A DNA stretch of 37,948 nt from REEB509 sp049314555 (GTDB lineage: Bacteria; Pseudomonadota; Alphaproteobacteria; Caulobacterales; Aquidulcibacteraceae). The stretch spans positions 1 through 37,948 of the forward strand of contig JBMOEW010000028.1 of NCBI GenBank assembly GCA_049314555.1, in the 5' to 3' direction. The notes under the pieces were generated by a model that did not search any database, was not told the DNA's origin, and saw nothing but the letters and a program-made list of their open reading frames with translations. Shown piece by piece: positions 7,014 through 14,707 of the stretch (its first letter is position 1; each line of letters starts with the position of its first letter). The translations under genes were made by a program, and so were the position numbers.

Positions 7014-8174
7014 CTACCCGGATTTGGGCAGCAGACGCACACCAACCCAAACGATGGCGAGGCAGAAGGCCAAAAGGGCGATTTTCACGGCGTAGTCGCC
7101 AGCGTCGACAAGATCGAGCAACAGCCCAAGAGCGGCACCGCCCACCACCAGCCAGCTTGCGGTTTGGAAGCTGCTCGTGGCGCGGTCGCGGGCCGCGACC
7201 AGTAGCGCCAAAAGGCCCGGTGCCAGCAGAAACACATCGATCGCCATCAGGCGCGGGATGATCAGCACCCCAACCGCCAGGCCCAGCCACACCCGTTCGC
7301 GGGCCGACAAGCCGCCATTGGCCGCAACCGCCCAGCCGCATCCCACGAGGGCCAAGGCAAAAACCAGATACGCAACGATCGCTGTTGGTTCGGTGCCCGG
7401 CACGCCAAACAGCGCAAGCCAGCCCCAAAAACCGTCTCCAGGGGCCACATCGACGGCCATTTCCCGGGTGACGGCCAGCCACGCGTCTATTTGCGGGCCG
7501 CCAGCCTGCAGCGAAAGCACCCAGGGCGGGAGCGCGATAGCCAGGGCGGCGACGCCGCCCAAGATTTTGCGCGGCCAAGAGATTGGTGCCAGCAGGAACA
7601 CAACGCCGAACGTTAGAAGCAACGGTTTGACGGCCCCTGCCAGGCCGATGGCCAGCGCGAGGGGCAAAACAGAGGTTGTGACCAGCAGTGCGCCGCCCAA
7701 AATCAAGGCGTGCAGGGGAATGGCCACGTTGCCGAGTGCCAAGGCGCTGCCCGTGATCAGGCCGAGGAACAGGATGCGCTCAGCGAACCGGCCGGGAGCG
7801 AGGCGGGAGACAAACACGCAGAACAGCATAAATGCCGCCAAAGCGGCATAGATCACGGCGTAAGCCAGTTGAAAGCCCGTTTCTCCCAGCACGCCGATCG
7901 CGCGGCCTGCCCCTTCGGCCACCCACGGCAGATACACGTAAGGGGTGTGGGAGATATCGGCGCAGGTGCCCGCCTCGCCGTAGTAGACGGCCCCCGCTAG
8001 CGCATTGCGGCCGGCGCACAGGACCGCCTCGAAATCATCGGCAAAGCTGCGGCCGCCCTCCAACGTGCGGTTGACGAGGCCCTTCAACAGGGGCAACGCG
8101 AACAGGAACGTGAGCCAGGTCCGTGTTGAGGTCTTGCGCGTGCGGCGTTCTAGCCATGACAATGCATCGGTCAT
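7014..8174 (-). CDS. GT87/DUF2029-like polytopic membrane protein
   Basis: This 386-residue protein has about ten hydrophobic helices and the pattern of the DUF2029/GT87 family: an N-terminal helix, a periplasmic loop with DDFEAVLCAGRNALAGAVYY, then CADISHTPYVYLPWVAEG, followed by many helices. Characterised relatives use polyprenyl-phosphate mannose as donor. The early acidic pair (DD) fits the catalytic position in such enzymes, but the acceptor is unknown. The ATG at 8174 is preferred over the GTG two codons earlier. The gene is divergent from the histidine kinase, with 53 bases between starts, and precedes the thioesterase. No functional tie to the two-component system is visible. Confidence 0.7.
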   Translation of the reverse strand: MTDALSWLERRTRKTSTRTWLTFLFALPLLKGLVNRTLEGGRSFADDFEAVLCAGRNALAGAVYYGEAGTCADISHTPYVYLPWVAEGAGRAIGVLGETGFQLAYAVIYAALAAFMLFCVFVSRLAPGRFAERILFLGLITGSALALGNVAIPLHALILGGALLVTTSVLPLALAIGLAGAVKPLLLTFGVVFLLAPISWPRKILGGVAALAIALPPWVLSLQAGGPQIDAWLAVTREMAVDVAPGDGFWGWLALFGVPGTEPTAIVAYLVFALALVGCGWAVAANGGLSARERVWLGLAVGVLIIPRLMAIDVFLLAPGLLALLVAARDRATSSFQTASWLVVGGAALGLLLDLVDAGDYAVKIALLAFCLAIVWVGVRLLPKSG

Positions 8175-8227
8175 GGCCACGGTTTAAGGCATGGCTGGCA
8201 AGCGGTGGCAACTAGACGCCGCACTGA

Positions 8228-9568
8228 ATGGGAATTGGGATGGCGCGGTACCTCTTTAGAGACTGGATGCCGAAGGGCCTTTATTGGCGAACCCTGCTGA
8301 TCATCGTGGGCCCTGCTGCACTTTTGCAGCTGCTGATCACAATGGTTTTCTTGAATGACCATTGGGAAACCACGTCAAAGCGGATGAGCCAGGGGGTGGC
8401 CTCTGATATCACCTTGCTGATCCAGCTGTATGAGCGCGACCCGACGGCCGAGACGTTCGCAGATCTGAGGCGGATGGCCTGGGCCCCTTTACGGTTGGAT
8501 ATCGCGTTGACGCCCGCGACTGTTGCTGATCCCCCCCGGTGCTTGCCGGGCCAGCCGGGGATTGATCGTTATCTCACGCGGTCATTGGAGTTGGAGCTTA
8601 ATCGGGCGGTTTGGTACGACAGCACGTGCGCCGGCAACCAAGTGCGGATCCGGGTGCCGATCACCGGCGGGGTGTTGGAGGTCCAGGCTTTCCGGGACCG
8701 GGTGCAGGCGCGATCCGGGCCCTTGTTTGTGGCCTGGATATTCGGTGCGACGCTGTTTTTGTGCATCGTTTCGGTGATCTTCATCCGCAATCAAGTGCGG
8801 CCCATCGAGCAGCTTTCGGATGCCATGGCGCGCTTTGGTCGGGGCGAAGAGGTGAGCATCTACAAAGCCCGTGGGGCGCGCGAGGTGCGCGCTGCGACCC
8901 ACGCCTTTTTCGACATGCGCAACCGGATCAGGCGCCACATTGCGCAGCGGGCGCAATTGCTGGCTGGGGTAAGCCACGACCTGCGCACGCCGCTGACCCG
9001 GCTTAAGCTTCAGTTTGCGCTGATGGACGACAGCCCCGACCTGGAAGATGCCAAAAAAGACCTGGCGGACATGGAAAGTACGCTGGAGGAATATCTGGTT
9101 TTTGCGCGGGGCGAGTGGACCGAAGATAAGGTTGATGTGGACGTGGCGGCGCTCGCCCAGGAGGCCGTGGCGGCTCAGGCCCGAACCGGGGCGGTTGTGA
9201 CGTTGACGCGGCCAGCCACGCCCATCGTTCTTCCGGGGCGGCCCGGGGCTTTGAAACGTGCGTTGGCCAATCTGATCGACAATGCCGCCGCGCATGGCGA
9301 TCACGTTGCCGTAAGCGTGGCCATGGCTGGCAGTGCTTTGGAAGTGCTGGTGGAGGACGACGGCCCAGGGATTGACCCGGCGCTCTATGAAGACGCGTTC
9401 CGGCCGTTTTCACGCCTTGATGAGACGCGCACGCGCAACGCCAAAGGTGTGGGCCTTGGGCTTGCGATCGCGCGGGATGCGGCGCGGGCACATGGGGGCG
9501 ATATCGTGCTGTCGCGCAGCGCGATGGGCGGGCTTAAGGCTTGCCTGCGCCTTCCGATGGCTGTTTAG
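8228..9568 (+). CDS. EnvZ-like sensor histidine kinase
   Basis: This 446-residue inner-membrane kinase has a first transmembrane helix at about residues 22-43, a periplasmic sensor region of about 115 residues containing two cysteines, a second helix at about 163-185, and a HAMP linker. The dimerisation domain carries the phosphoacceptor His250 in LLAGVSHDLRTPLTRLKLQ, very close to EnvZ. The ATPase domain has the N box (LIDNAAAHG), G1 (EDDGPGID), F region (FRPFSRLDETR) and G2 (GVGLGLAIARD). All catalytic motifs are intact. It is the likely partner of the OmpR-type regulator at 5411-6115, although two minus-strand genes separate them. The 3' end overlaps the convergent COQ9-like gene by 35 bases. 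A second ATG at 8240 is an alternative start. Confidence 0.92.
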   Translation: MGIGMARYLFRDWMPKGLYWRTLLIIVGPAALLQLLITMVFLNDHWETTSKRMSQGVASDITLLIQLYERDPTAETFADLRRMAWAPLRLDIALTPATVADPPRCLPGQPGIDRYLTRSLELELNRAVWYDSTCAGNQVRIRVPITGGVLEVQAFRDRVQARSGPLFVAWIFGATLFLCIVSVIFIRNQVRPIEQLSDAMARFGRGEEVSIYKARGAREVRAATHAFFDMRNRIRRHIAQRAQLLAGVSHDLRTPLTRLKLQFALMDDSPDLEDAKKDLADMESTLEEYLVFARGEWTEDKVDVDVAALAQEAVAAQARTGAVVTLTRPATPIVLPGRPGALKRALANLIDNAAAHGDHVAVSVAMAGSALEVLVEDDGPGIDPALYEDAFRPFSRLDETRTRNAKGVGLGLAIARDAARAHGGDIVLSRSAMGGLKACLRLPMAV

Positions 9569-10139
9569 CGCTGGCCGGGAAGCCGGCGAAGCGCCCAAAG
9601 GTTTCTTCCGCGCGCCGCAGGGCTTTATCCAAGGCAGACATCGTGCGGGCGAAGTCTCCGGCGGTGTCTTGGCGCCACGCTGCCCGGGCCTGCGCGATGA
9701 TCACCGCAAGCCCCTGCGCGCGCGCTTGGCCCGTTACGCCTTCTGCATCCATGCCGGCCAAGCCCAGCACCCATTTCGCGCAGCGCACGTGGCGGTGGTG
9801 CTGGCCCGCGAGGGCCACGGGATCGCCCGTGCTTTCCATGGCGAGCACTGCGATACGGTGGGGTTCCATGGCTTCAAAGCGCTGCATCAGAAGATCAAAC
9901 AGGCGGTCTCGCACCGATTGGGTGGCATCCAGGCCGGTCATGCCCTGGCCTATGGCGCGATCGAACAGTTCTTCTGCGCAATCTTGGGCGTCATGCAGGC
10001 TTGCGGGGAAAAACGCGCTGACAGGCAGTTTGGCGGCGCGGGCAAGATCAAACAGGCTGGCACCACGCCACCCTGAGTCTGCTGCAACCTTCAGGGCTGC
10101 GTGGCCGAGGGCTTCGCGCTGTTCGGGGGTCAAGAGCAT
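9534..10139 (-). CDS. COQ9-like protein (TetR fold)
   Basis: This 201-residue protein resembles COQ9, a lipid-binding protein with a TetR fold that supports ubiquinone synthesis in mitochondria and alphaproteobacteria. Signals are the N-terminal helix-turn-helix-like segment (AALKVAADSGWRGASLFDLARAAKLPVS cannot be quoted beyond this family feature), the FFPASLHDAQ step, and the helical C-terminal part containing HRHVRCAKWVLGLAGM. A plain TetR regulator is the alternative. A purine-rich ribosome site (GAAGGAAG) precedes the ATG. It follows proC by 15 bases on the minus strand, so it is probably cotranscribed with ybjN-like and proC. Its 3' end runs 35 bases into the convergent kinase gene. Confidence 0.75.
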   Translation of the reverse strand: MLLTPEQREALGHAALKVAADSGWRGASLFDLARAAKLPVSAFFPASLHDAQDCAEELFDRAIGQGMTGLDATQSVRDRLFDLLMQRFEAMEPHRIAVLAMESTGDPVALAGQHHRHVRCAKWVLGLAGMDAEGVTGQARAQGLAVIIAQARAAWRQDTAGDFARTMSALDKALRRAEETFGRFAGFPASAKQPSEGAGKP

Positions 10140-10154
10140 TGGGACTTCCTTCGT

Positions 10155-10982
10155 TCAGCTGGCGTCTTTGCCCAGCGCGCGGGACCGTTCTGCGGCCGCT
10201 GCCACGGCGCGGCGCACCAACGGTCCTAATCCATCGGCGCTTTGTAGCACGTCAAGGGCGGCTTGCGTGGTGCCACCGGGGGACGTGACTTGTTTACGCA
10301 GGGCAGACGGTGCGGCGTTGGTTTCGAGCAGCAACGCGCCTGCACCTGCGACAGTTTGGCGCGCCAAGCGTTCAGCGACGTCTTTGGGCAGGCCTTCGAG
10401 TTCGGCGGCGGCGGCAAGGGCCTCGGCCATCAAGAACACGTAGGCTGGACCAGAACCTGAGACGGCCGTGACCACATCCATCAGGCGTTCATTGCCCAGT
10501 GGTTCGACCGGCCCAAGCGGGGCCAAGAGCTGTTCGGCGAAGGCTTTGTCGGTTTCATCGCAGCCGGGGCTTGGCACGAAGGCCGTGACCCCTTTGCCGA
10601 TTTGGCCTGAGATGTTTGGCATCGCGCGGATCACCCGATCGACACCCAGCCCGCGGGCGAGGCTGTTCAGCGTGACGCCCGCCATCACGGAAATCACCAG
10701 GGTGTGGGGGCCAAGGAATGCTTTCGCCGCTGGGGCTACAGTCGCGAAATCCAAGGGCTTGACCGCCAGGACCACCACGTCTGCCACCGGAGAGTCCGGT
10801 GGGTTCATGGTGGCCCCGGCGGCTTCAAGCGCTTCGGCCAAGGCCGGGTCGAAGTTCGGTTCCTGCACAATAAGGGTCAGCCCACCGCCCAGGCGCACGG
10901 CATGGGCCCATCCGCGGGCCAAGGCACCGCCGAGTTGCCCCGCGCCGAACAGGACGACGGTGGGGGAGTCTAAATCCCTCAC
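10155..10982 (-). CDS. proC: Pyrroline-5-carboxylate reductase
   Basis: This enzyme reduces 1-pyrroline-5-carboxylate to proline with NAD(P)H, the last step of proline synthesis in the cytoplasm. The 275-residue protein has the Rossmann motif VVLFGAGQLGGALARGW, the VVLAVKP turn, RAMPNISGQIGKG, and the C-terminal dimerisation and substrate region VSGSGPAYVFLMAEAL then QVTSPGGTTQAALDVL, all typical of ProC. The length is normal. The start is GTG at 10982, overlapping the stop of the ybjN-like gene as GTGA, so translation is coupled. It is followed by the COQ9-like gene on the same strand. Confidence 0.95.
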   Translation of the reverse strand: MRDLDSPTVVLFGAGQLGGALARGWAHAVRLGGGLTLIVQEPNFDPALAEALEAAGATMNPPDSPVADVVVLAVKPLDFATVAPAAKAFLGPHTLVISVMAGVTLNSLARGLGVDRVIRAMPNISGQIGKGVTAFVPSPGCDETDKAFAEQLLAPLGPVEPLGNERLMDVVTAVSGSGPAYVFLMAEALAAAAELEGLPKDVAERLARQTVAGAGALLLETNAAPSALRKQVTSPGGTTQAALDVLQSADGLGPLVRRAVAAAAERSRALGKDAS

Positions 10983-11485
10983 GCTTCCCCAACGGTCTCA
11001 AACAGGCCCGCGCAGGCCGCATCGGTGGGCGATTGCCCCCCCAGGATCAGCAGCATGAACGCTGGGTGGAACCGATCGGCTGCATCCAGGGCCGAAGCCA
11101 ACAGGGCCTGGATTTCGCCGGCCGAAACATCCAGCCTGCCAACCATCGGCAGAGCATGGCGCAGGACGATCGCTCCGTCTTCGGACCATACGTCGAAATG
11201 GCCGAGCCACAGATTTTCGTTGATCATCGCCGCGAGGTGCGCGGCTTCAGCGCGGCGTTCTGGCGGTGCCGCCAGGTCCAGGCCGAAGGTGAACAGAATG
11301 GCTGGGAGTTCGTCGCGGTAGCTGAAAAAGCCAGCAGCTTCGCCCCAGGGCGCGCGAAAGGTGAATTGCAGATCTTCTTCGTCCAGCCGGGTGGCCGTGA
11401 ACCGATCATCTGCTGCCAATACGGCTTCCGCGACCTCCAAGGGGTCGCCACCGACTTCCACATCGTCGTCCAAGGTGAGATCCAT
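10979..11485 (-). CDS. YbjN-domain protein
   Basis: This 168-residue cytoplasmic protein matches the YbjN family, which has a type III secretion chaperone-like fold: acidic N-terminus, LDEEDLQFTFRAPWGEAAGFFSYRDELPAIL (family core, split by a turn), AAHLAAMINENLWLGHFDVW, and the late DAADRFHPAFMLLILGG. The biochemical role is unknown; E. coli YbjN affects motility and stress phenotypes. A strong ribosome site (GAGGAGGGG) precedes the ATG. It is the first gene of a coupled ybjN-proC-COQ9 run, an order I recall from several alphaproteobacteria. A 17-bp palindrome lies about 80 bases upstream. Confidence 0.82.
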   Translation of the reverse strand: MDLTLDDDVEVGGDPLEVAEAVLAADDRFTATRLDEEDLQFTFRAPWGEAAGFFSYRDELPAILFTFGLDLAAPPERRAEAAHLAAMINENLWLGHFDVWSEDGAIVLRHALPMVGRLDVSAGEIQALLASALDAADRFHPAFMLLILGGQSPTDAACAGLFETVGEA

Positions 11486-11565
11486 GCGCCCCTCCTCTGT
11501 GAGCGCCTCCGCAGGAAACGGAAGGCGTCGCCGGCGACAACCGGCAGGTCTACCTCCCTTAGTGC

Positions 11566-11582
11566 CGCGTGTTCAACACGCG
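11566..11582. promoter_or_regulatory. 17-bp palindrome upstream of the ybjN-like gene
   Basis: CGCGTGTT-C-AACACGCG is a perfect inverted repeat with 8-base arms and a single central base. It lies in the 158-base gap between the ubiK-like stop (11644) and the ybjN-like start (11485). It could be an operator for the ybjN-proC-COQ9 unit or a short RNA hairpin; it has no adjacent T-run, which argues against an intrinsic terminator. The binding protein is unknown. Confidence 0.35.
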
Positions 11583-11643
11583 AACGAATCATTCCCCAAG
11601 AGCAGATTATGTGCGTTTGTGTGACCGCGCAATGACAGCCCGG

Positions 11644-11907
11644 TCATGTGCCTTTTTGCATCGCGGCCATCGCCGCTTCGAGGGCCGCCAGCCTGCCGCG
11701 CAACTCGGCGGCCTCGGTTTGGGCGCGGGCGGCGAGATCCTTAACGGCCTCCAACTCTTCGCGGCTCACCAGGTCCATGTCGGCCACGACCCGGTCTGCC
11801 TGGGCGCGCATGAACGTCTTGGCTTCGTCCTGTAGGCCCTGGGCCATGCCCATTGCGCCCGTCATCAAGCGGGCCAGATCGTCGAAGACACCGGTGGTGC
11901 GTTCCAT
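11644..11907 (-). CDS. UbiK/BMFP-family accessory protein
   Basis: This 87-residue protein belongs to the BMFP (DUF526) family. The N-terminal half (FDDLARLMTGAMGMAQGL, then DEAKTFMRAQADRVV) is an amphipathic helix, and the C-terminal half (VSREELEAVKDLAARAQTEA followed by ELRGRLAALEAAM) is a trimeric coiled coil. E. coli UbiK, of the same family, assists the aerobic ubiquinone biosynthesis complex; the Brucella member is a membrane-fusogenic protein. The ubiquinone role here is inferred, and it suits a neighbourhood with a COQ9-like gene. It is divergent from lgt, with 93 bases between starts. Confidence 0.85.
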   Translation of the reverse strand: MERTTGVFDDLARLMTGAMGMAQGLQDEAKTFMRAQADRVVADMDLVSREELEAVKDLAARAQTEAAELRGRLAALEAAMAAMQKGT

Positions 11908-12000
11908 GCGTGTGGACTTTGCAATTGGCTTCAGAGAGCAGTGTATTTAGAAAGCCGTGGGTGCAGGCGCAATAGAACGCCCTGCCACAGGGGATATCGC

Positions 12001-12852
12001 ATGGCCGACGCCACTTTGTTGATCGCCGCCGTTTCCAGCGGAATCCCGTTCCCAGACCTTGATCCGGTGGCGCTGCAGATTGGGCCGTTCGCGCTGCGCT
12101 GGTATGCGCTGGCCTACATCGCCGGGCTGATGATCGGGTGGCGCTACATCGTGAGCATCGCCAAAACGCCGCGGCTGTGGGGCGGAAAGGCTGCGCCGAT
12201 CAGCGTTGCGCAGGCGGACGATTTTCTGTTTTGGGCGACGCTTGGGGTGATTTTAGGGGGGCGGCTTGGGTATGTGCTGTTTTATCGCCCCGACATCATC
12301 TGGACCTCGCCGTTAGAGATTTTTGCGATTTGGCACGGCGGCATGAGCTTCCACGGCGGTCTGCTAGGCGTTGCGGTTGCCATCTTCTGGTTTGCCCGCA
12401 GTGCCAAGATCCCGCTTTTGAGCCTGGGCGATCTGGCGGCGGCGGCGGCGCCGATCGGGCTTTTCTTCGGGCGGACTGCCAATTTCATCAACGGCGAGCT
12501 TTGGGGCCGGCCAACGGATGCGCCTTGGGGCGTTATCTTTCCAGCCGCAGGGCCAGAGGCGCGCCACCCCAGCCAGCTTTATGAAGCCGTGCTGGAGGGC
12601 CTTGTTCTGTTTGTCATTTTGCGGGTCGCGACGCACCACCGGGGTGCCCTGCAGCGGCCAGGCCTGACGGCGGGGCTGTTCTTGCTGGGGTATGGCGTGT
12701 TCCGGGCGCTGGTGGAGCTGGTGCGGGAGCCGGATCACCACATGCCGGAGGCGCTGCGGCACTTCTTGACCATGGGCATGTTGCTGTGTGTGCCGATGAT
12801 TGTGGCCGGTGCCTATCTTGTGATGCGGGCGCGCCGGACCACGCCGGTATGA
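12001..12852 (+). CDS. lgt: Prolipoprotein diacylglyceryl transferase
   Basis: This polytopic inner-membrane enzyme transfers diacylglycerol from phosphatidylglycerol to the lipobox cysteine of prolipoproteins. The 283-residue protein has the family's helices, the IRWYALAYIAG-type start (ALRWYALAYIAGL), the GGRLGYVLFY and HGGMSFHGG motifs, and the Lgt signature GRTANFINGELWGRPTD. PSQLYEA and the late ELVREPD, with the conserved arginine, are also present. The ATG at 12001 has AGGGGA upstream; the frame is open further left, but that part does not resemble Lgt. It ends in an ATGA overlap with the methyltransferase gene. Its likely clients in this window are the lipobox proteins at 31186-32643 and perhaps 34447-36600. 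Confidence 0.95.
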   Translation: MADATLLIAAVSSGIPFPDLDPVALQIGPFALRWYALAYIAGLMIGWRYIVSIAKTPRLWGGKAAPISVAQADDFLFWATLGVILGGRLGYVLFYRPDIIWTSPLEIFAIWHGGMSFHGGLLGVAVAIFWFARSAKIPLLSLGDLAAAAAPIGLFFGRTANFINGELWGRPTDAPWGVIFPAAGPEARHPSQLYEAVLEGLVLFVILRVATHHRGALQRPGLTAGLFLLGYGVFRALVELVREPDHHMPEALRHFLTMGMLLCVPMIVAGAYLVMRARRTTPV

Positions 12853-13910
12853 CTGCGCTTGCGGCGCAGCTGGCTTTAGAGATCACGCAGGACGGGCCGA
12901 TCACCGTTGCGCAGTTTATGCAGCGGGCGCTGTTTGATCCGGAGTTTGGCTATTACGCAACCCGTCCTGCGCTTGGAGCGGAAGGGGACTTCATCACGGC
13001 ACCGGAAGCCAGCCAGATGTTTGGCGAGCTTTTGGGCCTTTGGTGTGCGCACGAATGGACCGTGCTTGGAGCGCCCGGCAGGGCGCAGCTGATTGAACTG
13101 GGCCCTGGGCGCGGCGCGTTGATCAGCGACCTCTGGCGCGCGGGCCGGGTGATGGAGGATTTTCGCGCCGCGATCGATCTCCATTTGGTGGAGCCAAGCC
13201 TACCGTTGCGGCGGCTGCAGGCGCAGGCGCTGGCCAACGTGGGCGCTGTAGGCCAATGGCCAGACAGCCTCGCGGATGTGGCAGCGGGCCCGACCTTGTT
13301 GATCGCTAACGAGGTGCTCGACTGCCTGCCGATCCGCCAGTTCGCGCATAGCCCGGAGGGCTGGCGCGAGCGGCTGGTGGGGGTAGCGGACGGCGCGCTG
13401 GGCTTTGGCCTTTCTGAGCCCTTGCCCGACACGACACGTGCGGCGGGCGTGCCAGACGGCTTCCTGCGGGAGATTGCGGTGGGCTTGGAAGGATTTTTGG
13501 ACCCAATCGCTGCGCGCCTGCACGCAGCCCCAGGGCGTGCGCTTTTGTTGGACTATGGCTATGTGACGCCTGATGGCGGGGACACGCTGCAGGCCCTTCG
13601 TGGCCACGAAAAGGTCCACCCGCTGGACGCGCCAGGGATTGGCGACCTCACCGCGCAGGTGGACTTTGCGGCGGTGGCTGAAACCGCGACCGGGCTTGGA
13701 TTGGAGGTTGCAGGACCGCTCGAACAGGGTCATTTCCTGCAGGCGCTGGGGATTGCTCAACGGGCTGCTGCTTTGGTGCAGCGCCACCCGGATCGCCAGG
13801 ATCGCATCGGGCGAGAATTGAACCGGCTCGTGGCACCCGACCAGATGGGGGTTTTGTTCAAGGCGATATGTCTGTCCAGTCCTGGCCTCCCTCCCCCGGC
13901 GGGGTTTTAG
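12849..13910 (+). CDS. SAM-dependent methyltransferase, MidA/NDUFAF7 family
   Basis: This 353-residue protein matches the NDUFAF7/MidA family (DUF185). Key blocks are GPITVAQFMQRALFDPEFGYY at the start, GDFITAPEASQMFGELLG, the SAM-binding IELGPGRGALI, and LLIANEVLDCLPIRQF. Later blocks are LLLDYGY and GDLTAQVDFAAVAE. In eukaryotes the enzyme dimethylates an arginine of complex I subunit NDUFS2 during assembly; the bacterial target is not established. Translation starts within the lgt stop (ATGA) and the 3' end overlaps pgeF by 43 bases, so the three genes are tightly linked. The lgt-midA-pgeF order is, as I remember it, frequent in alphaproteobacteria. Confidence 0.92.
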   Translation: MTALAAQLALEITQDGPITVAQFMQRALFDPEFGYYATRPALGAEGDFITAPEASQMFGELLGLWCAHEWTVLGAPGRAQLIELGPGRGALISDLWRAGRVMEDFRAAIDLHLVEPSLPLRRLQAQALANVGAVGQWPDSLADVAAGPTLLIANEVLDCLPIRQFAHSPEGWRERLVGVADGALGFGLSEPLPDTTRAAGVPDGFLREIAVGLEGFLDPIAARLHAAPGRALLLDYGYVTPDGGDTLQALRGHEKVHPLDAPGIGDLTAQVDFAAVAETATGLGLEVAGPLEQGHFLQALGIAQRAAALVQRHPDRQDRIGRELNRLVAPDQMGVLFKAICLSSPGLPPPAGF

Positions 13911-14680
13911 ACCTCGCGCCTGTTTCCGCTGCCACGCTGGCATTTGCGGGCGTGAAGCACGGTTTTTTTGGCCGACGGGGGGGCGTTTCGGAGGGCATTT
14001 ACGCTGGCTTGAACGCGGGCCCCGGCTCCAATGACAACCCGGCAGCGGTGGTGGAGAACCGGCGCAGGATTGCCGCCTGGTTTGGGGTGGAAGCTGACCA
14101 TTTGTTAAGTGCCCACCAGGTGCATTCCGGGTTGGCGTTGGTGGTGGATGGGCCGTGGTCTGGCCCGCGCCCGCAGGTGGACGGCCTGGTGACGGCGCGC
14201 CCGGGCCTGGTGTTGAGCGTGTTGACGGCAGACTGCGCGCCGATCCTGATGGCCGATGCGCGGGCTGGCGTGATCGGTGCGGCGCATGCCGGTTGGAAAG
14301 GTGCTTTCGGTGGCGTGATCGAAGCGACTTTGGCGGCGATGGAAGGATTGGGTGCGCGACGGGATCGGATTTGCGCGGGGGTCGGCCCCACCATTGCGCA
14401 GGCCAATTACGAGGTTGGGCCCGAGTTCCGCGCGCGCTTCGTGGATGCGAATCAGGATTACGCCGACTTCTTCGTATCCGGGGTCGGCGATCGATTTCTG
14501 TTTGATCTGCCCGCGTTTTGCGTGACGCGTTTGCAACAAGCCGGCGTCAATCGCATGACAAACGTTGGTTTGGATACGTTCTCGTCACCGGAACACAGCT
14601 TCAGCCATCGCCGAAGCGTGCGCGACTCGTTACCAGACTACGGACGCAATTGTGCCGCGATCATGCTCCTTGAGCCCTAA
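13868..14680 (+). CDS. pgeF: Peptidoglycan editing factor / multicopper polyphenol oxidase family (YfiH)
   Basis: This 270-residue protein is of the YfiH/PgeF family. The zinc site is visible: His86 in SAHQVHSG, Cys123 in TADCAPIL and His140 in AAHAGWKGAFGG. GPTIAQANYEVG, SRD-like DTFSSPEHSFSHRR and the N-terminal KHGFFGRRGGVS complete the family pattern. Members have been reported to remove misincorporated residues from peptidoglycan precursors, and others act on purine nucleosides, so the exact substrate here is open. It starts inside the methyltransferase gene (43-base overlap, different frame), which implies coupled or reinitiated translation. prs follows after a 27-base gap. Confidence 0.92.
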   Translation: MSVQSWPPSPGGVLDLAPVSAATLAFAGVKHGFFGRRGGVSEGIYAGLNAGPGSNDNPAAVVENRRRIAAWFGVEADHLLSAHQVHSGLALVVDGPWSGPRPQVDGLVTARPGLVLSVLTADCAPILMADARAGVIGAAHAGWKGAFGGVIEATLAAMEGLGARRDRICAGVGPTIAQANYEVGPEFRARFVDANQDYADFFVSGVGDRFLFDLPAFCVTRLQQAGVNRMTNVGLDTFSSPEHSFSHRRSVRDSLPDYGRNCAAIMLLEP

Positions 14681-14707
14681 TCGCTGCACCAGCTGGGGCA
14701 TGCTCTG

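Noticed and set aside
11919..11947. TTGCAA ... TGTATT as an lgt promoter
   Set aside because: Both hexamers are weak and several alternative spacings are possible; not enough to call.
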